From Pterobdella sp. o SKG-2022 (lineage: Eukaryota; Annelida; Clitellata; Hirudinida; Piscicolidae), in NCBI GenBank assembly GCA_964035795.1, contig OZ038324.1, positions 4,947,461 through 5,011,460 on the forward strand: a stretch of DNA of 64,000 nt. The letters are read 5' to 3'. Positions 52,286 to 64,000 of this stretch are shown in pieces (positions within the stretch are counted from its first letter, which is position 1; every line of letters starts with the position of its first letter). A program made the position numbers and the translations under genes. A model generated the notes under the pieces. It worked only from the letters and a program-made list of their open reading frames with translations. It did not search any database and was not told the DNA's origin.

Positions 52286-55200
52286 TCATTCAGATCTTTC
52301 AGTACCACCACATTTTACATCACCCGCTTTCTGGCATGTGCTTTTACCCATCCCCCCGTCAGAAACGCCCAGTTGTTTCTGCAGCTGTTCCATTGTTACC
52401 CTCATACTCTCCATTAGCTTTAGAGTGTTGCCTAGCAGGCGTTGATACTGTTTCCGTCTCACAGAACTCCATACATCATTTTCGGAGTCTTTTCGGTCCA
52501 AATTATTGAGCCAATCAGAACTGAGTATGTCTTCTCCATTCTTCAACTGTTCCTTCACCATCTGCTCCAACGAACTGCCAAATGATTCACTTCAGTTAAT
52601 CATAAACTACCAAGCTCATACAAGTTTTGACAATGGACTATTATAGTTCTAAGTTTTAAAGACATCTTATGCATCTCTTAAGCTAAATATTTTTTCATTT
52701 TTTGATCTTGAAGATATTAAAAAATTCATTAAAAACCTGCCTCATTTCGAAATTCAAAAAAATCCAAAACACTATTCAATAAATATTTTTTAAAACTTAA
52801 ATTTTACGACAAAATCTTTGGCTGTTATAGCTCAGTTGGTAGAGCATTATCTAGTTAACGGATTCAATCCCATTTTGAGCTGACAATTAGTACCTGTTTC
52901 CCAGTGTGCTAACGCGTCTAACCCATAAAAAAGACTATAAAGACGATGAACGATAAAAAAATTGATAAAAATGAACAACTAAACCGATGCATTAAACGCA
53001 CTTTAATGGCTATCGTAAATACCACCTGTGGGAATGTAGTTCGTTGGTGTATAGGTTGTGGTGGTCAGAAGAGTGGTGGAGGTTGTGCGGGTGGTGGTCG
53101 GATGTGTGGTGTATGTGGTTTTTGATGAGTCTGGAAGCAAGCAACTCCAAATTCCACAACTTGTAGAAGAAGATCCCGTTGAAAATAAGTAATACTAGAA
53201 TTCTGCGAAATTATTTTGTATTTAATTTTATTTCAAAAGTATAGTTTTAAACTGCCTGCCAATAAAGATCTAAATTAAGGCACGAACCAATTAAATTTAA
53301 TATATCGACAATCAAAACTCTAATAAGCTTCACTTTAATTAATAAAACATAACATAACAAGAAAACACAAAAAATCATCATATTTGAATAAAGCAAACCA
53401 CCATGCTAACAGAAAAATCAAAACCCTGCTCAATACTAACAAGAGAAGCAATCCTTTGACAATGGTGTCTAATGACGGAGGCCTTTCATCCAAACTGAGT
53501 CTTCTGCTTTCTGCAGGTTGAATGGATATTCATATTGCTACTGTTTTGTACCAAAACAATGAGTTTTAGCGCATTATGAAATGCACAAAGATTTTCGTGA
53601 GATTATCTTACATCATCAATTACTATTGTTTTTACTGCTATATAGTTTGATATATCTCTACCTGATTGTGATGTAAACTTAGTGAAACGTTATGTTGCTC
53701 AGATAAAGAAACACACCCATACATCAAACAGATTAAATAATTTATTAACTGTGGTTAAACTTTTCAATATTCATTATAAGACTGTATTGTTATTGAACTG
53801 AAGAAAAAATCTTAAATAGTGAAAAAAACAAAAAAAAACAACTACGCAAAAAACTCTCTACAGGACAAGCCGTAAAAATATACAAAAAACAACAACATAT
53901 GAAAATATATAAACACAAAAACATATCTAAACATAAAAACATCCATAAATAGGAAAATACCTACTCATGAAAACGTGACAAAATCACATAAAAAAAATAT
54001 AACACGTGAAAAACATATCCACACAAAAAAATATAGTCACACACAAAAAACATAACCACACTTAAAAAATATAGTCACACAAAAAAACATATCCAAACAT
54101 GAAAAACAACAAAACACAACCTTGAGCAGACGTGGATTCCTTATCACCATGGCGACGTTTAGAACCAGTTTGATTGGTCTTGCAAGGTGCCACGTGATCT
54201 GTGACGTCAGCTTGTGTAGAGGTGAGGTGTCGATGGAAGGGGTCAGAAACGGGGTCATCTCGAGAGGTCAACAACAGTCCCCTGTCTGACTCGAGTCTTA
54301 AGAGATCCGCTGTTGTGAGAGGGAGTGAGGGACCGTGGGTAGTAGTGGTGTTTTTGGGCTGTATGTTGAGTTAATGGTGTTATAAAAGTTTTGAAGTGTG
54401 GTTTGAGTAGTTCGTGAAGTTGTATGATGGGCATCTAGTGTATTTTGAATCAGTTTTTGCTGTTGAGAAGCTGAATTGAATACACCATTCTAAAAAACAT
54501 GATGTGCACGAAAAAGAACAAAAACATAAAACAATCATAAAACTGAAATTCAATAAAAGTAAGGTATAACTGAGATGTAATGGAAGTGGATCTAATGAGA
54601 TGTGACTCAAGTGAAGTATAATCACCTAGTATGCTGAATGTGGAGTTGATGCCCCCTGTGACGTTTTTCGCCAGAAAGTCTGTGGAGTGGAATAAAAGTG
54701 CGGGTGGTTGATACCATCAGCATTATTTTTCCCACCATGCATTATCTCCAACATTATCTATAGCACCATGGATAATTTCTCAAACACTATGAATATCGGT
54801 GAAAACAAGAATAGCAATTGTAATAAGGATGCTATTTTATTTATAGCTCTTTAGGATATTTTAATAACTAATGACTCATTAGTATTAATAATTAAATAAT
54901 TATCGTCGTTTTGAATTTTTTTTACGTCAGTAAAACGATGATGAAGATGATGATGGTGATGAGGATGATGAAGATGATGAGGATGATGATGATATTATGG
55001 AATATAATTTTTAAAGAAATTTTTAAAAAATGCAATAAATAGTATTGAATGATTTTTTAAATAAAATGAAGAAAACATGAAACAGTGAAAATTGAAGAAC
55101 CTCAAGGGCATTTAATATTGGTAAATTAAATGTTGATTTTAAGAACTGCTTATAGAAAAAGCAGTTCAATTTAAAAAAAAATAGCTCAATACCCATATAA

Positions 55201-58200
55201 GGTTCTAAAACTTAGTGTGAATTTTTATCAACAGTAACATTACTAAGGTGAATAAACTATTGATTGTTAATTTCAAGCTATAACTAATAAGCAACTATTG
55301 GTTGAATTAACAGAACGAGGTGATCTTTGAAGCAGTAAATAAATTTGAGCTTCAATAAAAGAATACAATGAAACATAAAAAAATAAGGTCAAACAATAAA
55401 TAAAAATAAAAAAATAAAGAAAATAAAAACAAAAATAAAAATAATAAAAATAAAGAAAATAAAAACAAAAATAAAAAAAATAAAAATAATGATAATAATA
55501 ATTATTATTATAAAAGCAATGTGTAAAAAAATAATAAAAATATCAATAGTGATAATAAAAATAATAATGTTACTTTTGACGAATCCCCAGACACTCTTCT
55601 TGTATTTGATTTGTGAGGATATTTTCAGCCTACTGCGATTGTTCGACAACCGGGATATACAATACCTTCAGTTATTATTTTACACAATAATAATAATAAT
55701 ATTAATAATAAAGAAAATAATAAATATTATAATAAATAAAATAATAGATATTTTTAACGATTCACACCGCTAGTAAAGCAGTGATTGAAGGCGGGTTGTG
55801 ACTCAGACCCGATGAACACAAGGCATAAACTGACTGCGAAGCTGCTCAAAAACCTCTAGACATCTATATTACGGTTCTGGAATCCCATAACAAACAAGAA
55901 GAATCACTCAAAACTTTTACATACTTCAACGGCTCAACCAACCAGTCTATACATTTTTAATCATCATTCACAGAATGTGTTAGAAGCACGCCATGAATCC
56001 TTATCAAACTTTTAATGACTGGTCTTTTAATGTAATACATTTTATCGAATGCTGAGTGGAGACCCGGTAAAAAAATCGACATTCAATTNNNNNNNNNNNN
56101 NNNNNNNNNNNNNNNNNNNNNNNNNNNNNNNNNNNNNNNNNNNNNNNNNNNNNNNNNNNNNNNNNNNNNNNNNNNNNNNNNNNNNNNNNNNNNNNNNNNN
56201 NNNNNNNNNNNNNNNNNNNNNNNNNNNNNNNNNNNNNNNNNNNNNNNNNNNNNNNNNNNNNNNNNNNNNNNNNNNNNNNNNNNNNNNNAGTTGAAAAGTA
56301 TTTCATTAAAAGGGGTTATGGAATAGTTGTTATTATTATCAAGTTAGTTTATTAGTTGGTAAGCTATTATTTCTAACCAGTAGCCCCTTGTAAAAATAAA
56401 AATATTTTTTTTATTTGTTTAGTCAGCTTTATTTCTTGGAAAATTCTCGAAAATTTTCCAAGATGTATTTAAAAAAATAAAAATTATCAAAGTAAATAGG
56501 TAAATAAAATGAAACTGGCAACCCTTGCAAACGGAAATTAACTTGTGTTAACTTTTGAACTTAAAATCTTTAACCTCAAGCAATCAATTCGAACATAAAA
56601 GGTGACTTGGTTAGCGTTTCCAACAGTAGCAGATCAATAGACCAATAAAAAAAAATAATAAATATGATTAAAAAGTTTTTATGGGAATACATCAAATTTT
56701 ATTTACATTTTATAGTACTGTAGAATAAATGCGTCTTATAATCCAAAATGTTTATGGATTAATCAAGGGAGGTGATCTTATTATCAATCATAATACTTTT
56801 CCTATCCAACTTTATGATCCCATCAGAGATATAATCGAAAAAAAAATATTCAAAACATAAATACTAATAAATAAACAAAAAAAACTCAGAATTAAAAAAT
56901 TAATTAACTTTTTCTTTACAACTTGATTATTGAGATTAAAATATATTGGGCCAATTTACTTTATCTTTAATTAATTAATCATTATGTTAAAAAATATTGA
57001 TACATTCAATTGATGAAAATTCATAAATATACTCATAAAAAATATAATATGAATACAATAAAAGCACTCATAGACACATCCGCAAAATGCCCATAAACAG
57101 ATGAAAAACACCAATAGAAAAACTCAAAAAAGACCCAAGTATATTGAAAATACCTAAAAATACATTTAAGAATACTATAATCTAATTAAAATACTCACAA
57201 ATGAATTGAAAATTATGGAAATAATCGCATTGAAAAAATAACAATTAAATTTAAAAATACCCATATAAAAATTTCAAAAATACCCATAATTACATAAAAA
57301 TACCAAGAAATACATACAAAAACACCCACAAATACATATATTTGTCAGTATCACTCAACACTGATGAAACAAGGAAATTTGATATAATGAACTTCGTAAG
57401 TTATTCACCAAAGCAAACTTACATGACTCTGTTGTTAAAGAAATTGAGATGTTGGGTGTGAATGATTATAGAGCGCAATTCAAATATTAATTTTAAATTA
57501 AATTTACTTAATTTAAACTTCAATTTATAATTTAAATAATTAAAAATATATTTTTATATTGAAAAATATATTTCAAAAATTAAGAAATGATTTTCAAATA
57601 TTTAACAAATTATCGAAAAATTTTAAGTTAAAAATATCGATTTGATGTTAGTACAGGTGACTTTAACCTCCCATATCACCTTCTACCATTTATATATTAA
57701 CAATCGATCTATGTCAATGATAAATCTATATTTAATGTTATCTATATTTAGTTATGAATTTAGAAAGCCTATTAGATAAGCCGAGAAGAACTGAAAAATA
57801 AATTTTAGCTAAATGAGGAACGAGGCATTTGGTAGTGAGAGCATCCCAAGTATCGTAAAGAATTTTACGAGCTTCATTCCCCACTCCACAAATTCTTCAG
57901 TGCCTCTATCACTTAACTTTCTATGTTAGTAATATAATAGAAAAAACTCTTGCCCTATAATCCTCTTAAAATCTCCTTTATAAACTATTTGAGACGATAA
58001 GCACAAACTCACATTATACCATGATGAAGTTTTCTTCTTCTTTTCGTTTTTGGGTGGTTTATCTTTCTTATTGCTTTTCTTTGTGGCATGCTCGGCATCA
58101 CTGCCCGACACACCATTGATGATTTCTGGGCCTGAGTGCACGGTCGATCGATTGTTGTCGTTGTGGTGTTTATGGTGCGCAAAATTAAGATGATTTTCGT

Positions 58201-59721
58201 GAGGGTAGTTACGTAGGATGTGTCCTCGTTTGATTAGCAGGTCCCCGGGAAGAGAGGGACTGTAAATGGATGCTTTTATTTATTTAAGCTCGTTTAGAAA
58301 AAGTTTGATAACTTAGCTAAAAGCTCATATTTAAATGAAAAAGTCAAAACTTGAAAAATGACGTAAACTTTCAAGTTTTATTGTAAAATACACAAAGTCA
58401 AACAATAGAAACGAGGAAGGGAACATAAGATAAGCTGAAATAAAGCTAATCTACCAGTCCCACAAAGAAAATACAAGAAGTGAAATATTGAGAAGTAATG
58501 AAATAATTGTAGGAAATGAGAAAGTAGAATGAAATGAAATAATTGAGACACAACCTGCATGCAGAATCACTGAAAGAGCTGCCCCGACGTAACATATTTT
58601 TGTCAGATGGGTGCACAACCACAATTGGCAGGCTTGTGTCTTCTTCGATAGTATGTAAAGCATCTTCTGCAGAGTCAATCGACTCATTGAAATAATAACT
58701 CCTTCGCTTTTTGTCGGAAATCACTTCGAAGCCGATCTTCGCCTCGGCGCCACTGCTGCTGCTACTCACGCTGCTTCCCACGCTACTCTTGCGCAACTCC
58801 GTGACCTTTTGCTGCACTGCTACGTTATCAGGATGTGACATGACGTCAGAATGGCGTTTGGATAGGATCGTATCATCGTCCTTGCGGTGGGCCTGCTTGT
58901 AGAGCACCCGATCGGAAGCGCTCAAAAAGCGGGATAATTTTGGGAACATAACTTTCAAATGGTTTTTCTTCTTATCGATATGAACTTTAACTTTTTTTTC
59001 TTCGTTTTTGCTTTCATTGGATTGATTAAGAATTTTGAAGGATTGGGAATCTTCCTGAAAAGGCTCAGGAAGACTTACTCTGACAACACAATAACGAGTA
59101 ATAACATAGCCATTTTTAACATAAAAAATGTTAACTTAAATTCAGAAAAATTCGCGATAAATCTAACATAAAATCTAATCTATACTTGAAATGAAAAGCC
59201 GAAATGAAATAAAAACTGTGGCTACCTTCTATGATCTTGGTTCAGTGACTCATTCACCCTCAAAAACTTTTCTGTTTGGTTGCGTCATAACAATATAAAA
59301 AAACATCAAAGAAAAAATCCTTCGGTGGGTAAAACAATTATCATCAATAAAAAAAATAATACTCAACAAAAGATATTAACAATATAATTACTTAGTAACA
59401 CCAGCCATCATTGTTTTAATACACATCCTTTTCAAGTATTACAGTGATCGATGCACTACGCCAGAACCACCCACACCAACACATCTTTACTAACTTTTCC
59501 ATTACACTACACAAACTCATTACATTCACTCACCCATCACACTACGTTCACCTACTCTCTACCCCCCTACACCACACCTCACCATTATCCTTGTTGACAT
59601 AGAGATCATCTAAAGCATTGAGCTGTCGAAAGAATACGTTATCTTGAGCATTTTTTGGAGGACTTAACGAGACCATGCTGGAGGTCGACTGACTGACATC
59701 CTTCACTCTGTTGTGTTTCAT
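52286..59721 (-). CDS. GRAMD1: GRAMD1/Aster-type ER sterol-transfer protein (partial model, GRAM exons not seen)
   Basis: GRAMD1 proteins move sterol from plasma membrane to ER using a GRAM domain, a START-like ASTER domain and one ER membrane helix. Phase-consistent exons are 59721-59583, 58951-58555 and 58259-58013, the last ending KNEKKKKTSSWYN just before where GRAM should begin. Then come 55632-55574 (RLKISSQIKYKKSVWGFVK, end of the ASTER domain), 54679-54626, 54358-54121, 53510-53425 (SLDERPPSLDTIVKGLLLLL), 53202-53025 (ILVLLIFNGIFFYKLWNLEL plus a His-rich stretch) and 52564-52286. The final coiled tail, WSSVRRKQYQRLLGNTLKLM, aligns with the family C-terminus. The joins 54679/54358 and 53425/53202 are not resolved. 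GRAM and most ASTER exons are missing from the visible sequence; a 200-N gap lies in the expected interval. Confidence 0.72.
52819..52915 (+). mobile_element. tRNA-derived SINE, head-only copy, in GRAMD1 intron
   Basis: The copy contains GTTATAGCTCAGTTGGTAGA (A box), ATTCAATCCC and GACAATTAGTACCTGTTTC. It lacks the 3' tail and lies between exons 53202-53025 and 52564-52286. Confidence 0.75.
54932..54998. repeat. GAT/GAA trinucleotide microsatellite in GRAMD1 intron
   Basis: A run of GATGAT, GATGAA and GATGAG triplets. Confidence 0.75.
55389..55512. repeat. AT-rich low-complexity repeat (AAATAAAAATAA type)
   Basis: Near-tandem AATAAAAATAAAG/AATAAAAACAAAA units downstream of the 55632-55574 exon. 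Apparent Ile/Phe frames here are low-complexity artefacts. Confidence 0.7.
56089..56288. other. Assembly gap (200 N)
   Basis: Exactly 200 consecutive N, which looks like a placeholder for a gap of unknown true length. It lies inside the GRAMD1 gene where the GRAM-domain exons are expected. Confidence 0.98.
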
Positions 59722-62100
59722 TTTGATTATTTATAAATTTCTGTAGAGGACTTTTAGTCCCCAGTTATAAGAAATTGGCAGCAGTATAATATAATTGGAT
59801 TAATAATAAAAATAATAATAATTTGTAGTTTAAATACCATGTGAATTTTATGCCTGAAAAAGCGCTTGAGAAGTGTAGAAGCCGTGAATACGAGATGTGA
59901 CGACTCAAAAGCCAAACAAAGAGCAAAAAAAAAAAGCGGAAAACCCCGACGGTTATATGTGAAAAAAACATTCTGCAAAAAAGAGAATTTAAAATAAAAC
60001 CAGCTCACAAAATGATGGCGGCAAGGATTTAAGAAAGTGAAGATTTGTGTGAGAAATAACGGAAGAGAACTGCATTAATATTGGAGATGGAAAATAAGAT
60101 GGCGTGCGAAGTTTGAAGGACTAAACCTAAATGAAAGCTTATACATTATTTTGAAGTGGTGCATGCGAGATCAAACTATTTCATGGATGGTGCTTGAAAC
60201 CGCATTACTGCTTGAGTAGTATTGATTGAAACACACTTTATTCTTTTCTATTAATGAAGAATAAAGCTGGTATTTGTGTGTTGAACTGGAACAAGCAATG
60301 AGGTGCGTTTAAGAGACTTGCCACTCCATATGGAATCATAATGGTTTTTGGAATCTATCTAAATAAATTACGTATTGATACATAATTATAAAAAATAACT
60401 GGCACTATATTTAAAACGAATAAAAAAAAATGTCTAGAAGTTAAACATTTCAAAGCTAAATAGAAAAAAGCAGCAAAAATCGATAAATGATCAATACAAA
60501 GAAATGGGAAATAAAGTTGTTTTTTTTCTTGAAATTCCTTGGATTTGTTGATTAAATATCCATTAAAATCATCCCCTTGTGGTTTAAACAGTTTAATGAC
60601 TATTGACAGAAAAGCTAAAGCTTTTTATTTTTTTCGGATATTATTATTTTTGTTATTTTATTATTGGTAGTACGATGTAAACAAACTTTTTGGATATTTC
60701 CAGAAATAAAGACAACATGGATCCAACCATTATTTATAAGAGAATTTCAAAATAAAAAGCTTTTATTAAACTTTAAAATTAATTAAAATAAAAAATTTTC
60801 AAAATTTATAGCACGAAAAATAGGAATCACATTTGAAAAATTTGAACTTTATTTTTTATATTCGGCGAAACGAATATGAAAAAAATAAAGCTCATATTTG
60901 GAACATTTCATTTATAAAGCAAATGGCACAATGTGAAAGTTAACGCCCCTCCCACTACTATCTGAGATTTTGTGTCCAATCAAAACATCAGGTGATGTTG
61001 CTATTTATAGCTATGCTATTTTTGTTAGCACATGAAATAATAATGCTAGTAATAATAGTAAAAAAATAATAAAAAGAATAAAAATAATAATTGCTTTGCT
61101 TTTGGCATTTTGTATGTATATTTATAGTTGTTTTATAATTATCAATAGAACTATAAAAATTCTTTTGATTGGAGAGATTATTTAGTTCAGATGAGTGATT
61201 GAATAAATTCTTAAAATAACTTATTCAATATTCATTTTTTTTAATTAAATATCTGCTACAATGGTTTCAAGATAATATATTTAAAATAATTTTTACAGAT
61301 TTTTGATTCAAAAACACTGTAAAAAAATTCAATTTTTTTTATCAATATTTACTTTTGATATTTTAATTATAATTATCAATTTTTTACTTGCTTGTTACTA
61401 TTTAAATCATTGAAATTTTACAATAGCCAAAGGTTCCACAAGCCTAAAGAAAACTGTGTCAAGTAAATTAAAAGAACAGAAAAAATTTTTTATTAGTAAT
61501 TACTATAATAAGAATAATTCATTGAAATATATTAAGGTTAATGAGAACACATTTTTTTAGTAAAATTTCTTTAAATAGAAAAAAGTTGTATTGTATTTGA
61601 ATGTTCAACTTGGAATTTTTATTTATTCAGATTTAGTGAAACATTTGCAAACGTTAAACTATTTTAAATTTTAAATAATTTTAATTTTCAGTTACCTTTG
61701 TTGTTGAGCAGGATTCAAGTTTTGGGGATTTACCATAGAGGAAAAAAGAATTTTTTTAAATAATTTTTCAACAACTAAATTAGGAAATTTTTTTAATAAG
61801 TTACGCTGGAAAATATTTTTTTAACTAAATACGTTCACTTTTATGAAAAGAGCTAATTATATATTTAAAGCGCTTGATTTTTTATAATTCAATTTACCAT
61901 AGTTTTTATTAGTTAAAAAACTTTACTTCAAGTTATGTGTTGAAAACGTTGAATATTTCTGATGTATTTTATTTATTGAAAAAATGCTAGCTCAAAAATA
62001 ACTAAAAATGTTTTAAAAACTAAAGTAGGAAAAAGCTTTTGAAAACAAAAGTAAAAATGAGAAAATTTATAAATAGAAAATATTAAAAATATCAAATTGG
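59722..62100. other. Intergenic, no gene seen
   Basis: About 2.4 kb of AT-rich sequence upstream of GRAMD1 and downstream of the laminin-like gene. No convincing exon or repeat family was recognised. Confidence 0.5.
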
Positions 62101-63631
62101 TTATTTGACGAGATTTTTGCATTCAAATCCATTTTTTGCGGCTGTTAGAAGAGTTTGTTGAAGAGCTTCCAATTCTCTCTGTAGATTAGCTATGTCACTT
62201 ACCAACCCTTCTATCTCTGTCGCTTGAGCGTTTGTGTGGTCTAACAAATCTGTGAAAATTCAAATAAGTTTTATTGCGTTAACCATTATGAAAAAAAATT
62301 ATGATGTAGCATCATATAGATCACCCGAGAAACCACAAATATGGTTTTCCGTTTTTCAGAGCTGAAACTACAAAGTGCATGTTCACAAAGATAATAAAAT
62401 AAAACACAAAGGGTGCTTTTCATTAGAAAAAATTTTCATAAAATCCACCTAACCAGTAACACTGACAGGTCGGTTGATAGCATTGAATGAAGTCCAAAGA
62501 TCATTGACACACAGCTGAAGTTGGTCTTTGGTAACTTTCCATCTTTGGTACTCGGCCATTTTGTTCGATAAGGTCAGTGTCGCTCCAGGTACCTGATTCA
62601 TCGTCGTCTCCAACTCCTGTTTGTTAGTACATTCACTTATAGTGATTCTTTTGGTATAACCTTTTTGAAAAACCTTATGTATCTTTTTGTTGAAGAATTT
62701 GTTGACTTTTACCTCAAATGAGAGTAATTCATGTTTCATTATGGGGCTTATCTTATTAAAATTTAAAAAAAATAAATTCATCAAACAATGTCTCATTTCA
62801 AAGTTAAAACCGAAAAGCTATTTTTCTGTTTTAAAATTATATTGTCGGCCCCTATCGCTCAATAATTGAGCATTAAACTAATTATCTGAAGTTACCGGGT
62901 TCGATCCCGCGTGGGCCGACAATTAGCACCTGTTCCACAGTGTGTTTTCGCTACATTAAATTTTTAGCAAGTGCTTTGATCTAAAAGGAAAAGCGCTCTA
63001 TAAATAACCCATTACATTAAATTACATTCTACTTCAAAGACAATTTCAATCAAAATATTTTTCCGAGATTATAATTTGAGCCTTGGTTTTATTGATTTTA
63101 AAGCCCTACCTAAATAATTAAACATTGAAAGCCTTTTATATTATGAAAAATATTATCTTCATCTTATTTTTGCAATTCTTTATTTCTTTTTTTTGATGAT
63201 TTCCACATTTGGTTCGTTTTCACGAATAAAATAGTTAATTTTGAGCTTTGCACATACTACTAAACAATACATACAAGTTGAAGTTTTTACGCATCACAAA
63301 CATGATAGAATATAAAAATTTTGTGAATAAATTTTATTTCTTTTGTCATTTATCTTATTTTATTATTTATTTTATCATTTATTTTATTTTGTTATTTATT
63401 TAATTTATTATTTATTTTAATTGATCTCACATACTACATATAACAACGTCCTACCCTTTGTAACGAGTCAATAGAATTATTGGTGAGTGTGAGGGAGTTG
63501 ATGGAGTTGGTGATGTTGGTCAAGGTGTTTTGAAACGCATTTTTGATGGGATCTGCTGTGTCGGTGTGGTTGAGAAGGGCGTTTGCTGTTAAGTCCCCCA
63601 CTTTCAATGTCTCGTTTGCTTTGCCTTGTAT
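62101..63631 (-). CDS. C-terminal coiled-coil exons, possibly laminin gamma-like; 5' part outside window
   Basis: Three exons join in frame: 63631-63455, 62616-62454 and 62249-62101 (stop at 62103-62101). They encode about 162 residues. The sequence is heptad-like throughout, with possible N-glycosylation sites (NET, NHT, NIT) in the first exon, suggesting a secreted coiled coil. The end, DIANLQRELEALQQTLL followed by NGFECKNLVK, has a Cys close to the C-terminus. This resembles the last coiled-coil segment of laminin gamma chains, where such a Cys links to the beta chain. The resemblance is from memory and short. Another extracellular or nuclear-pore-type coiled coil is possible. The gene continues beyond the right edge. 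Confidence 0.45.
62844..63031 (+). mobile_element. tRNA-derived SINE in laminin-like intron
   Basis: The copy contains TCGGCCCCTATCGCTCAA (head), CCGGGTTCGATCCCGCG (B box), TTAGCACCTGTTCCACAGTG, and the tail AAGTGCTTTGATC...AAGCGCTCTATAAATA. It lies in the intron between 63455 and 62616. Confidence 0.9.
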
Positions 63632-64000
63632 CTGTCATTGTTGTTGTATTTAACGCTGCCACATACAAAAAAAAATCTTTCATAAACCAATATGCAACAA
63701 TTCATAAATGATAATCAATACAGATAAAACTTTGAATAATCTAGAAGAATTACACGTCTCTTCCTTTCAAACCACCTCAAAACAAGTGGCTTATCTTACT
63801 TTGAAAATTCTATTTTTTTGTTCAACTATTCTTTTAATCTTTCACAAAGATTTTAATTCCTTATTCTTTACAACAGTTCAAAAAGAAATACAAAAGATGA
63901 ATTGTATCCTATGGCGAGGGATAAAGGTTTAGAGCTTATTCTAATACACCATAATACCTTTTCAATTATAATGATAAGGATAATACATCAAAGATTATTT

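Noticed and set aside
56004..56306. Frames spanning the N run
   Set aside because: They are artefacts of translating unknown bases.

Overview
The window is nuclear DNA of an invertebrate-type animal. It is AT-rich, with many small GT-AG introns, an L2-like LINE, tRNA-derived SINEs and foldback elements, and one 200-N assembly gap. Every gene was read by eye as spliced exons. A join was accepted only when reading frame, splice sites and protein-family alignment agreed. I could not fix the phylum.

Layout: (1) 1-4242, minus strand: PRKX-type kinase, running off the left edge. (2) 4707-6479, minus: intronless PIG-T. (3) 6690-7545, plus: snRNP Sm D1, head-to-head with PIG-T across 210 bp. (4) 7870-14503, minus: 17-exon AMP deaminase of AMPD2 type in which three of four zinc ligands are replaced. 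(5) 15658-22081, minus: greatly enlarged HMBOX1 homeobox gene. (6) 23020-24588, plus: membrane-anchored glycerophosphodiester phosphodiesterase. (7) 25815 to about 28250, minus: SLC22-like transporter with an in-frame stop. (8) 29538-31931 and 41597-45090, minus: two secreted alpha-carbonic anhydrases, the first a pseudogene, separated by a retrotransposon-rich block with two degraded LINEs (34201-35946 and 36318-40150). (9) 49147-51548, minus: TFIIA large subunit. (10) 52286-59721, minus: GRAMD1/Aster lipid-transfer protein, whose GRAM exons are not visible and which spans the gap at 56089-56288. (11) 62101-63631, minus: C-terminal exons of a coiled-coil, laminin-like protein running off the right edge.

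The genes are mostly unrelated housekeeping or signalling genes, so no operon-like logic is expected. The two shared arrangements are the compact PIG-T/Sm D1 divergent promoter and the local carbonic anhydrase duplication. The most unusual observation is the full-length, intact-frame AMP deaminase that has lost most of its metal site. No CRISPR array, prokaryotic system or viral genome was seen.
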